DNA of 14,218 nt from Streptomyces sp. NRRL S-118 (lineage in GTDB: Bacteria; Actinomycetota; Actinomycetes; Streptomycetales; Streptomycetaceae). The position numbers were made by a program, and so were the translations under genes. The stretch covers positions 161,181-175,398 of the forward strand of contig NZ_KL591028.1 in the NCBI RefSeq assembly GCF_000716335.1, written 5' to 3'. Below, piece by piece: positions 1-6,593 of this stretch (positions within the stretch are counted from its first letter, which is position 1; each line of letters opens with the position of its first letter). Under the pieces are notes generated by a model. It had not been told where the DNA came from. It worked only from the letters and a program-made list of their open reading frames with translations, and did no database searches.

Positions 1-1262
1 CACCGGACGTGCCCGTCGAGCGGCTGGCGGCCGGGGACCTCGCGCGTGGCATCGACACCTTGCACCGGCACCTCAAGGCCCAGCCCAGGGACGCCACCGC
101 GTGGGCGACGCTGGGTGCGGCGTACGTCGAGCAGGCACGGACGAGCGGTGATCCGACCCGGTACCCGCAAGCGGACAAGGCCTTCGCGCGGTCGCTGGAG
201 TTGCGTCCCGCCGGAGAGAACGACGCGGCCCTCGCCGGTCGGGCCGCCCTGGCGGCGGCCCGTCACGACTTCGGCGGGGCGCTGCGGGAGGTGGACCGGG
301 CGCTGAGGGTGAATCCGTACAGCGAGCGGGCGCTGTGCAGCCGGGTCGACGCACTCGTCGAACTCGGCCGCTACGAAGAGGCGCTGCGCGCGGTGGAGCT
401 CGCCGACCGGAGGCGCCCCGGCATCCCGGTCTTCACGCGGTACGCGTACGTCCTGGAGCTGCACGGCGACGTGAAGGGAGCGCGTCTCCTGCTGCTGCGC
501 GCGCTGGACTCGGCGTTCAGCCCCGCCGACACGGCGTACGTGGCCACGTCGCTCGGGCAACTCGCCTGGAGCCAGGGGGACTCCCGCCAGGCCCTGCGCC
601 ACTTCGCGACCGCCCTGCGTGCCGATCCCGAGTACGTACCGGCGCTGGAGGGCCGAGGGCATGCCCATGCGGCCCTGGGAGAGACGAAGCGTGCGGTGAG
701 CGATCTCGAAGCCGCCGTACGGAGCTACCCGCTGCCGGGCCGGCTCGCCGCGCTCGCCGAACTGTACGAGGCGGACGGACAGCCTGGACGGGCCGAGGAG
801 CAGTACGCGCTCATCCGCACCTGGAACCGGCTGGCTCGCGCGAACGGCGTCGCGACCGACCTGGAGTCCGCTCTCGTCGAGGCCGACCACGGCGACCCCG
901 CGGAGGCGCTGAAGTCCGCCCGCGCGGAGTGGGCCCGCCGCCAGAGCGTCCACACGGCGGATGCGCTCGCCTGGGCACTCCACGCCAACGGCAAGGACCG
1001 GGAGGCGCTGACCTACGCGAAGAAGGCGACCGCCGGGTCACCCGGTTACCGAAACGCTTCCTTCCTCTTCCACCGGGGCATGATCGAGCGCGCACTCGGC
1101 GACGACAGGGCCGCGCGCCGCGACCTGCGCGCCGCACTCGCTCTGAACCCGGGTTTCTCCCTCTCGGGCGCCCGCGAGGCCGCCTCCGCCCTCGCGTCGT
1201 CGTCCTCTCCGGCGCCTCCGCCCTCCTCGCCCTCTCCTTCTTCTCCCAAGGGGGACTCTTGA
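1..1262 (+). CDS. TPR-repeat protein, 5'-truncated by the window edge
   Basis: Tetratricopeptide-repeat protein, probably a scaffold or protein-interaction factor; its partner is unknown. The reading frame is open to the window edge (first full codon at 3), so the GTG at 9 is only the first possible start seen and the true N-terminus probably lies outside. Repeated helical pairs carry TPR-like signatures: AWATLGAAYVEQA, ALCSRVDALVELGRYEEAL, SLGQLAWSQGDSRQALRHFATAL, ALEGRGHAHAALGETKRAVSDL and FHRGMIERALGDDRAARRDLRAAL. The last about 20 residues are a Ser/Pro-rich, probably disordered tail. The stop TGA (1260-1262) overlaps the TTG start of the transporter gene (1259), so the two are almost certainly co-transcribed and translationally coupled. 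This suggests the TPR protein works with the metal transporter, but that is inferred from position only. No membrane segment is visible in the part present. Confidence 0.85.
   Translation, partial: PDVPVERLAAGDLARGIDTLHRHLKAQPRDATAWATLGAAYVEQARTSGDPTRYPQADKAFARSLELRPAGENDAALAGRAALAAARHDFGGALREVDRALRVNPYSERALCSRVDALVELGRYEEALRAVELADRRRPGIPVFTRYAYVLELHGDVKGARLLLLRALDSAFSPADTAYVATSLGQLAWSQGDSRQALRHFATALRADPEYVPALEGRGHAHAALGETKRAVSDLEAAVRSYPLPGRLAALAELYEADGQPGRAEEQYALIRTWNRLARANGVATDLESALVEADHGDPAEALKSARAEWARRQSVHTADALAWALHANGKDREALTYAKKATAGSPGYRNASFLFHRGMIERALGDDRAARRDLRAALALNPGFSLSGAREAASALASSSSPAPPPSSPSPSSPKGDS
1248..1262 (+). promoter_or_regulatory. Ribosome binding site and TTGA stop/start overlap deciding the transporter start
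   Basis: AAGGGGG (1248-1254) lies four bases before TTG (1259-1261). The TGA of the upstream TPR gene (1260-1262) overlaps that TTG. This supports a TTG start by coupled translation and places a clean Arg-containing signal peptide directly after it. Starts further upstream in this frame would run through the TPR gene and give nonsense protein. Confidence 0.75.
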
Positions 1263-3058
1263 CTCGTCGCACCACCGCGTGCGCTCTCGCCACGCTGGTG
1301 ACGAGCGTGGCCTTGGCACTGCTGCCCGCGTCGGCGGCGCAGGCACACCCCTTGGGCAACTTCACCGTCAACCAGTACGACGGTCTCGTCGTCGCCCCCG
1401 GCAAGCTGCGGGTGGACCACGTGGAGGACCTGGCGGAGATTCCGGCGTCGCAGGAGCGCCACCGCATCGACGCCGACGGCGACGCACGTCTGGCACCGGC
1501 CGAACTGGCGTCATGGGCGCGGGCCCGGTGCGATGCGGCAGCCGGGCGGGCCCGGCTCACGGTCGGGGACGGAGCCACCGTCGCCCCGGTCGTCTCCGCC
1601 GGCACCGCGAAGGCACAGGTCGCGCCCGGGCAGGCGGGGCTGGAGACGCTGCGCGTCACCTGCGAGCTGACGGCACCGCTGCCTCGGGACGAACCGATGC
1701 GGCTCTCGTACCGCCCGGCGGATGTGTCCACCGGCGCGGGGTGGCGGGAGATCACCGCGCGCGGCGACCGCATGACGCTCGCGGAGTCCGACGTGCCCGG
1801 GAGCTCCTCGTCCCGGCGGCTGACCGCGTATCCCGACGACCTTCTTTCCTCGCCGCCCGATTCCACGTCGGCCGCCATCACCGTCCGCCCCGGCGGCCCG
1901 GCGCTGGCCGGAAGCGAGGACGGGAGCGGCTCCCCGGTGGCGGGCGTGCTGCCGCGCGGGGCCGACCGCTGGGCGCAGGCGCTGACCTCGCTGGTGGCCC
2001 GGCACGAACTGACCGTGGGCTTCGCGGCCCTGGCACTCGGCGCGTCCCTGCTGCTGGGGGCCCTGCACGCACTGGCGCCGGGACACGGCAAGACCATGAT
2101 GGCGGCTGCCGCCGCTGCGGGCGGGCGGAGTTCACTGCGCGACATGCTCGCGCTCGGGGCTTCGGTGACCCTCACCCACACGCTGGGGGTCTTCGCGCTC
2201 GGCGCCCTGATCACAGCGGGCTCGGCCGCCGCCCCCACGGTGGTTGCGTGGCTGGGTGTCATCAGCGGCAGCCTGGTCGCCCTGGCGGGCGCGCTGCTGC
2301 TGCGCAGGGCGTGGCGCCGACGACACCGCCCCGGCTCGCACAGCCATGGCCACGGGCATCCGCTCCCGCAGCAGCGCGCCATGGACCCCGATCGCCGGTT
2401 CGCCGAGGAGCGGGTGCCCGCCCTCGTGGGCGCGCACCGCAGCGGGTCCGGCGAGGACGGGCCGGCAGGCGCCAGGGCGGCCACGGCAAGAGCCGGCCAC
2501 CACGACGGGCATCACACGCACGACGACGGCGCACACAGCCATGGGCACGGGCACGCCCCTCACACGCACGACCACACCCGTACCGACGACAGCCACGAGC
2601 ACACCCATGACCACGCCCACGCCCACGACGACACCCACGCGCATGACCACGCCCATGCACATGACCACGCCCATGCACATGACCACGACCATGGCCATGC
2701 GCACAGCCACACCCCTCCCGCGCCCGGTCTGCGCGGACTGATCCTCCTGGGCCTGGCCGGCGGACTGGTCCCGAGCCCGTCCGCCGTCGTGGTCCTGATC
2801 GGCGCGGCCGCCCTCGGCGAGGCGTGGTTCGGTTTCCTGCTGGTCGTGGCGTACGGGGCCGGGCTGGCGCTCACCCTGGCGGCCGCGGGCTTCGCGGTGG
2901 TGCGGCTCCGGGACACCACGGTCCGGCGGCTGGCGCGCCGGCGTCAGGGGCGGGTGCTGTCACTGGCCCACCGCATGGCCCCGCTCGTCACGGCCTCCGT
3001 CGTCCTGGCCATCGGCTGCGGACTGGCGGTCAGGGCGGCGGCGACGGCCCTGGCGTGA
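1259..3058 (+). CDS. NicO/RcnA-type nickel/cobalt membrane transporter with His-rich loop and exported EF-hand-like domain
   Basis: Membrane protein of 599 residues (TTG start), probably moving Ni2+ or Co2+, more likely as an exporter by resemblance to RcnA. A signal peptide (RR at 3-4, hydrophobic 9-26, AQA before His30) leads to an extracytoplasmic domain beginning HPLGNFTVN. Residues 71-82 (DADGDARLAPAE) fit an EF-hand loop with D71, D73, D75 and E82. The transporter core has a membrane segment ending in HALAPGHGKT (270-279), the NicO signature, then TLTHTLG (H307). A second half with GGLVPSPSAVVVLIGAAALG follows the loop. Between the halves, about residues 361-484 form a long hydrophilic loop dense in His and Asp, a likely metal-binding or sensing segment. 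Only one base separates this stop from the protease stop on the other strand. Direction of transport and metal are inferred; sulfite/TauE-type export is a weaker alternative. Confidence 0.88.
   Translation: MTRRTTACALATLVTSVALALLPASAAQAHPLGNFTVNQYDGLVVAPGKLRVDHVEDLAEIPASQERHRIDADGDARLAPAELASWARARCDAAAGRARLTVGDGATVAPVVSAGTAKAQVAPGQAGLETLRVTCELTAPLPRDEPMRLSYRPADVSTGAGWREITARGDRMTLAESDVPGSSSSRRLTAYPDDLLSSPPDSTSAAITVRPGGPALAGSEDGSGSPVAGVLPRGADRWAQALTSLVARHELTVGFAALALGASLLLGALHALAPGHGKTMMAAAAAAGGRSSLRDMLALGASVTLTHTLGVFALGALITAGSAAAPTVVAWLGVISGSLVALAGALLLRRAWRRRHRPGSHSHGHGHPLPQQRAMDPDRRFAEERVPALVGAHRSGSGEDGPAGARAATARAGHHDGHHTHDDGAHSHGHGHAPHTHDHTRTDDSHEHTHDHAHAHDDTHAHDHAHAHDHAHAHDHDHGHAHSHTPPAPGLRGLILLGLAGGLVPSPSAVVVLIGAAALGEAWFGFLLVVAYGAGLALTLAAAGFAVVRLRDTTVRRLARRRQGRVLSLAHRMAPLVTASVVLAIGCGLAVRAAATALA
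2501..2712 (+). repeat. His/Asp codon repeat tract inside the transporter gene
   Basis: The stretch is built of CAC/CAT, GAC and GCC codons reading HDHAHAHDH and similar. It contains two exact adjacent copies of an 18-bp unit, gaccacgcccatgcacat, at 2645-2662 and 2663-2680, with degenerate copies on both sides. It stays in frame and encodes the metal-binding loop, so it is a coding repeat. Its period makes it prone to expansion and contraction. Confidence 0.85.
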
Positions 3059-3059
3059 C

Positions 3060-4370
3060 TCAGCCCCAGCTCCGGGCGTAGCGGCGGCGGTAACTCCGCC
3101 GCCGCCTCACCGACCGGATCGGGCAGGCGGCCAGCAGCAGGAGCAGACTCACCGCAACGACCAGCAGGCCGGGCGTGAGGGTCCTCAGATCGGCGATGCC
3201 GCCGGGCACGTCCGCGAACCCGCCCGACCCGGCCGGTCCCGGGGCGGTGGCCCCCGCGGCGAACGGCGGTGACACAGCGTCGGTTGCGGTGAGCCGTACG
3301 CCGAGGGCCGCCATCGCGGTGGTGACCGGCTGGAAGTACGTGGTCCCGCCGGTGGTGCAGTCGCCGTTGCCCCCCGAGGTCAGGCCGAGGGCCAGGCCGT
3401 CGGCGAACAACGGCCCACCGCTGTCCCCCCGCTCCGCGCACACCGTCGTCTCTATGAGGCCGGTCACCGTGCCCTCGCGGTAGTTCACCGTGGCGTTCAA
3501 CGCGGTCACCCGGCCGGAGCGGACGCCTGTCGTGCTGCCGCTCCGGAAGACCTCCTGGCCGACGACCGGATCGGCGGCCGCCCCGATGCCGGCCTCCCTG
3601 CCGGGGCCCACGCCAACGACGCTGCGCGCACCGGAGCCGTCGCCGTTCTCGTACGCGACGAGGGAGAAGTCGCTGCCGGGGAACGCACTGGCGGTGGTGG
3701 TGCCGATGCGGGCGCTGCCCTGCGCGTCGGTGAACCAGGTCGTTCCCCGGGGACCGCAGTGCCCCGCCGTCAGGACGAAGTTCTGCCGGCCGTCGGTCAC
3801 GTTGAATCCCGCGGAACAGCGTCCGTTGCCGGCGAAGATGGGATCGGCGCCGTTGAGCCTGATGGAGAAGGCACCCTTGGTCCGCTGCATGTGCACGAAA
3901 CCGCCGATCCCCTCGGCGAGGTCCGACATGCGCGACCAGTCCGCGGCGGAGACGGTGCTGTCGGCACGCACCACGACCCGGTTCGACGCGTAGTCCATCA
4001 CCCATGCCGTACCGGGCACGCGCGGAGCCTCGCTCAGCGTCTCGGTGGCGGCGCGGAGGCGGCGCATGCTGTGACGTACGACCTTGGCGCGCGCCCCCGC
4101 CCGTTCCACCTCCGCCGCGGCCTCCGTATCGGTCACCGCGACCACCGGCCGCCCGTCGGCCCCGATCCACGTGCCCGCGGTACGGGACGGGCCGAGCCGC
4201 GCGACGAGGTGCGCACCGGACTCCGGAGGCCGGGCGACGTGACCCCCGCCCCCGCCCGGGCCGGGGGACTCGCCGGCCATGGCGCTGTTCACCATCAGCC
4301 CGCCGCAGAGCATCCCCCCGACGGCTGTCAGACGCGCGATCCGTCGCAGTTTGCGGCGTGTGTGCCTCAT
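3060..4370 (-). CDS. Streptogrisin-like S1 serine protease with pro-region and C-terminal membrane anchor
   Basis: Secreted chymotrypsin-fold serine protease precursor, 436 residues. The start is the ATG at 4370 (MRHTRRKLRR), with GGGGAG just upstream; this gives a basic n-region and hydrophobic 13-31. Residues about 35-170 look like the pro-region of streptogrisin/alpha-lytic proteases, with maturation probably near R171 by alignment of SIRLNGADPIFAGNGRCSAGFNV with streptogrisin N-termini. The triad is H204 (TAGHC), D234 (GSDFSLV) and S317 (GDSGGP); likely disulfides are C185-C205 and C311-C338. Unlike classical streptogrisins, the enzyme continues into a linker, a hydrophobic segment at 401-416 and the basic tail RSVRRRRSYRRRYARSWG. 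That is consistent with a membrane-tethered enzyme, C-terminus inside. It is convergent with the transporter gene. A weak promoter-like TGAACA-N18-TATCGA lies upstream. The enzyme class is clear; anchoring is inferred. Confidence 0.92.
   Translation of the reverse strand: MRHTRRKLRRIARLTAVGGMLCGGLMVNSAMAGESPGPGGGGGHVARPPESGAHLVARLGPSRTAGTWIGADGRPVVAVTDTEAAAEVERAGARAKVVRHSMRRLRAATETLSEAPRVPGTAWVMDYASNRVVVRADSTVSAADWSRMSDLAEGIGGFVHMQRTKGAFSIRLNGADPIFAGNGRCSAGFNVTDGRQNFVLTAGHCGPRGTTWFTDAQGSARIGTTTASAFPGSDFSLVAYENGDGSGARSVVGVGPGREAGIGAAADPVVGQEVFRSGSTTGVRSGRVTALNATVNYREGTVTGLIETTVCAERGDSGGPLFADGLALGLTSGGNGDCTTGGTTYFQPVTTAMAALGVRLTATDAVSPPFAAGATAPGPAGSGGFADVPGGIADLRTLTPGLLVVAVSLLLLLAACPIRSVRRRRSYRRRYARSWG
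3081..3105. terminator. Perfect 10-bp hairpin, likely terminator of the transporter transcript
   Basis: gcggcggcgg (3081-3090), a 5-base loop taact, then ccgccgccgc (3096-3105) form a perfect GC-only stem 22 bases after the transporter stop. It lies inside the 3' end of the convergent protease gene, where it encodes part of the RRRRSYRRR tail. There is no T-tract, as is common for actinobacterial terminators. Termination is inferred. Confidence 0.55.
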
Positions 4371-4537
4371 CCCTCTCCCCTCGAGGTGGCTCGGACACGG
4401 CGACACCGGCGTCCGTTCCCGCGAAGCCGGTGCTCTGTTTCGATACGTGTCCCCGCGCCGCCGTGTTCACGGGAGGCCGCCGGACACGGTGCCGCCGGCC
4501 CACGGCACTGTTCCGGGCCCGCTGCCGTCAGCACTCC

Positions 4538-4550
4538 TAGACTCGTGAGA
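4538..4550 (+). promoter_or_regulatory. Candidate -10 box of a leaderless promoter
   Basis: TAGACT (4538-4543) is followed by six bases and then the ATG at 4550. This places the expected transcription start on the A of the start codon. No Shine-Dalgarno sequence is present. I see no convincing -35 element 17-19 bases upstream. Confidence 0.55.
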
Positions 4551-4774
4551 TGGACACCATGAAGTGCAGTCAGTGCGGCGGTTCCGGCCTGGAGCCCGGG
4601 TTCATCGAGGACACCGGCGAGCACGCGCGTGGTTACTCCCGCTGGATCGCCGGTGCTCTGGAGCGCGGTCTGTTCGGTGGCGCCAAGCGGATGGGTCGGC
4701 CCCGGTGGCAGATCGATGCCTTCCGCTGCCCCGGCTGCGGCCACTTGGAGCTCTTCGCGCGGCAGCCGTCCTGA
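4550..4774 (+). CDS. Small CxxC/CxxC zinc-ribbon-like protein
   Basis: Protein of 74 residues, not assigned to a named family. An N-terminal C-S-Q-C (C6, C9) and a C-terminal C-P-G-C (C61, C64) are the pattern of a zinc ribbon, with a basic, Gly-rich middle (GGAKRMGRPRWQ). Its role could be binding nucleic acid or a protein partner. Start: the ATG at 4550 sits exactly where a leaderless transcript from TAGACT would begin; the in-frame ATG at 4559 is the alternative and loses only three residues. It is divergent from the protease gene across 179 bp and convergent with the 76-residue protein gene, with a strong hairpin between. Confidence 0.72.
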   Translation: MDTMKCSQCGGSGLEPGFIEDTGEHARGYSRWIAGALERGLFGGAKRMGRPRWQIDAFRCPGCGHLELFARQPS

Positions 4775-4827
4775 CGAGGCGTCACGAACGGGGGCCGCTG
4801 CCGGCGACGGGCCCGACCGGAGCGCGA

Positions 4828-4858
4828 CGGCGCCCCGGTCCCTGAGGCCGGGGCGCCG
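4828..4858. terminator. Strong hairpin between convergent genes, probably bidirectional terminator
   Basis: cggcgccccgg (4828-4838) and ccggggcgccg (4848-4858) form a perfect 11-bp stem with a 9-base loop. It is about 54 bases after the zinc-ribbon gene stop and 67 bases from the convergent gene's stop. There is no long T-run on either side. Confidence 0.75.
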
Positions 4859-4925
4859 CTTCTGCGTGTGAGTACCTCTCGCGGTCGGAGCCGACAGGCG
4901 TGTCGGCCGCGTGGGGGGGGAGGGA

Positions 4926-5156
4926 TCAGCCGCCGAGCCTGCTGCGCAGCAGCTGCTTGCCGAGCTCCGCGCCCTTGCGGCTGTCGGCCTGTGCCTTGCG
5001 GAAGAGGTCGACGACCTCCGTGTCGTTCTCACGCTGCGCGTCCTGGATGTACGTCTCCAGACGCAGAGCGTTGCTCAGGCATGCCTCGACGTACCAGATG
5101 AGGTTGTAGTCCTTGTCCTTGGTTCCGGTGGCTTCGCCTGTTTCCGTGTTGCTCAT
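4926..5156 (-). CDS. Small helical hypothetical protein, 76 residues
   Basis: Cytosolic-looking acidic/basic helical protein (MSNTETGEATGTKDKDYN...). After a polar N-terminal tail of about 16 residues, residues 17-73 look like two or three amphipathic helices: LIWYVEACLSNALRLETYIQ, NDTEVVDLFRKAQADS and RKGAELGKQLLRSRL. I do not recognise a named family; the pattern resembles small conserved streptomycete proteins of unknown function. The ATG at 5156 is preceded by GAGGA with an 8-base gap. Longer in-frame starts exist but read through low-complexity, Ala/Pro-rich sequence. The nearest gene upstream on the same strand is the cyclotransferase gene 366 bp away, so it is probably transcribed alone. 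Confidence 0.75.
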   Translation of the reverse strand: MSNTETGEATGTKDKDYNLIWYVEACLSNALRLETYIQDAQRENDTEVVDLFRKAQADSRKGAELGKQLLRSRLGG

Positions 5157-5476
5157 GAGGCCCGTCCTCGCATATCGGGGGAGTGGTGTACGTGCCTGCG
5201 GCCGGCCTGGCTGCGCGGGCGATGCACTGCTCCGCCCAGCCGCCGCAACCGCACCAGCTGAAACCGCCGGTGAGGCAGATCCGCTGAAACCGTCTGATAT
5301 CGGCAGGAGAGCCACCGTAGCCACGTTGTGTGCGCCTGCGGGATCACTGCACCGGACCGGGAACGCTGTTCACACCAACGGAGGTGTCACCGCACTGCGG
5401 GCTCCCCGTCCGGTGCGCTCGGTCCCCGCGCGAGGCACGGTCCGGGCCGGCGGGCAGAAGTCGGCGTGCGTGATGT
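5157..5476. other. Intergenic region without a recognisable gene
   Basis: No convincing coding frame. It must hold the promoter of the 76-residue gene (- strand). The only structure I see is a 10-bp direct repeat, gctgaaaccg at 5257-5266 and 5283-5292 (26 bp apart; CGGTTTCAGC on the transcribed strand), and a weak 5-bp hairpin at 5372-5387. Neither matches an operator I know. Confidence 0.5.
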
Positions 5477-5520
5477 CGCCCGTGGGGCGACCGGGGGCGG
5501 CGCCCGGAAGCGCACGGGCG
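5477..5520 (-). terminator. Nested hairpin just after the cyclotransferase stop
   Basis: Outer arms cgcccgt (5477-5483) and acgggcg (5514-5520) are perfectly complementary. They enclose an inner ccggg/cccgg pair (5491-5495, 5503-5507). The element begins two bases after the TGA of the - strand gene. There is no T-tract, so termination is inferred. Confidence 0.45.
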
Positions 5521-5522
5521 GG

Positions 5523-6455
5523 TCACGCCGGCACGAAGGTGACCCGGAACATGCGGGGCCAGAACTTGCCGGTGATCAGGAAGCTGGAGGTTCCCGGCAC
5601 GGCAGCGATGCCGTTGAGCGCACGGGCCGTGCGCCGCTGGGACGACGTCAGCAGTCCGCCGGCGTCGATGCGCCCGGTCACATCGCCCGTGCGCGGCTGG
5701 ATGCGCAGGATGGTGTCCGTCCCCAGCACGTTGGCGTACACGAAGCCGTCCGGAGCGCATTCCAGCTCGTTGAGCAGCGTCGCGGGTCTGCCGTCCTGGC
5801 GTACGTCGACACCGCCTGTCACGTCGAAGGTGTCGGGGTCCCGGAAGGTGAGCCGGCCGGTGCCGTCGCTCATCACGAGTTGCCCCCGCCCGGCCGTGCG
5901 CCGGTGGCAGAGGCCCCAGCCCTCACCCCGGTAGGCGACCCGGCGACGTTCCGCCAGTGTGCCGGGGTCGCGCTCGATGGCGATGCCGTTGCGCCAGGTG
6001 AGCTGCCACAGCCTGCTGCCGGCCAGCGTGATGCCCTCCCCGAAGAGGGGTGCCGGGAGGTCCGCCCGGACCGTGGGTGGCTTGCCCGCGGGCCCGGCAC
6101 GCAGGGAGGAGCGGCCGACCAGGCCCGTGCTCTCGTACAGGGTGCTGCCGCGGAACTCCAGGCCCTGCGTGAAAGCCCCCGGATCGTGCGGCAGGGATTC
6201 CCGCACCTGTGTCCGCAGCAGCGGGACGCTGCTCTGTCCGGTAGGGACGGCCACGGGCCGTACGGCACCGTCGGGGCGGGCGGAGCCGCATGCGCCGACC
6301 GTGCCGGCCAGCAGCGCCCCGACCAGTACCGCTGCCGCGACCACTCGCGGACGGTCGCCGCCGGCGCGGGCCTTCGGGAAGCCGCTCGGGCGGCGCGGCA
6401 CCGGGCATGCCGAGCGGACTGCGGCTGGTGTTCCTGCGCGACGCACGGAGTCCAT
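5523..6455 (-). CDS. Glutaminyl-peptide cyclotransferase (plant/bacterial beta-propeller type), putative lipoprotein
   Basis: Secreted enzyme converting N-terminal glutamine of peptides to pyroglutamate with loss of ammonia. The family motifs occur in order: FTQGLE (95-100), YESTG (107-111), FGEGIT (138-143), LWQLTW (149-154), GEGWGLC (177-183), MSDGT (195-199), LNELE (228-232), ANVLGTDTI (241-249), LNGIA (280-284) and TGKFWPRMF (295-303). The propeller therefore looks complete. Hydrophobic 38-52 followed by V-G-A-C56 is a plausible lipobox. The n-region would be unusually long (about 37 residues), so the true start may be further in. I chose the ATG at 6455; a GTG at 6446 is equally possible because AGGAGG fits it better. 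It appears to be a single-gene unit, followed by a hairpin. Pyroglutamate formation could protect exported peptides from aminopeptidases. Confidence 0.88.
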   Translation of the reverse strand: MDSVRRAGTPAAVRSACPVPRRPSGFPKARAGGDRPRVVAAAVLVGALLAGTVGACGSARPDGAVRPVAVPTGQSSVPLLRTQVRESLPHDPGAFTQGLEFRGSTLYESTGLVGRSSLRAGPAGKPPTVRADLPAPLFGEGITLAGSRLWQLTWRNGIAIERDPGTLAERRRVAYRGEGWGLCHRRTAGRGQLVMSDGTGRLTFRDPDTFDVTGGVDVRQDGRPATLLNELECAPDGFVYANVLGTDTILRIQPRTGDVTGRIDAGGLLTSSQRRTARALNGIAAVPGTSSFLITGKFWPRMFRVTFVPA

Positions 6456-6462
6456 CCCTCCT
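6456..6462 (-). promoter_or_regulatory. Perfect Shine-Dalgarno that leaves the cyclotransferase start ambiguous
   Basis: On the - strand AGGAGG (6457-6462) ends one base before the ATG at 6455, too close for normal use. It is ten bases before the GTG at 6446, at the edge of the usable range. The real start is probably one of these two. Confidence 0.5.
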
Positions 6463-6505
6463 GGCTCGTCGCACGAGGCTACCCGGCGGATACGGATGCC
6501 CGGGC

Positions 6506-6523
6506 GTGCCGCCACCACGGCAC
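6506..6523 (-). terminator. Candidate hairpin between the HEAT/CxxC gene and the cyclotransferase gene
   Basis: gtgccg (6506-6511) and cggcac (6518-6523) pair with a 6-base loop, about 70 bases beyond the stop of the upstream - strand gene. It is short and without T-tract, so a terminator role is only possible. Confidence 0.3.
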
Positions 6524-6593
6524 ACCGGCGAACCTTCCGCCCGCCGCCCGCCCGTGGCGGTGGTCGCAACGAACAGGGACACGCATGTCACCG

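Noticed and set aside
335..1258. In-frame extension of the transporter frame far upstream through the TPR gene
   Set aside because: The translated sequence is Arg/Pro/Gly-rich with no protein-like pattern, overlaps a clear TPR frame, and the ribosome binding site plus signal peptide place the start at 1259.
811..2484. Long open frame on the - strand opposite the TPR and transporter genes
   Set aside because: Composition is Arg/Ala/Pro/Ser-rich low complexity with no domain; it is the expected antisense shadow of GC-rich codons.
2501..2712. Repeat tract considered as a CRISPR-like or intergenic repeat array
   Set aside because: It is in frame inside the transporter, encodes His/Asp, and lacks unique spacers.
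5294..5306. GCCGATAT on the - strand, close to a sigma-WhiG -10 (GCCGATAA)
   Set aside because: No TAAA-type -35 lies about 15 bases upstream, so the match is probably chance.
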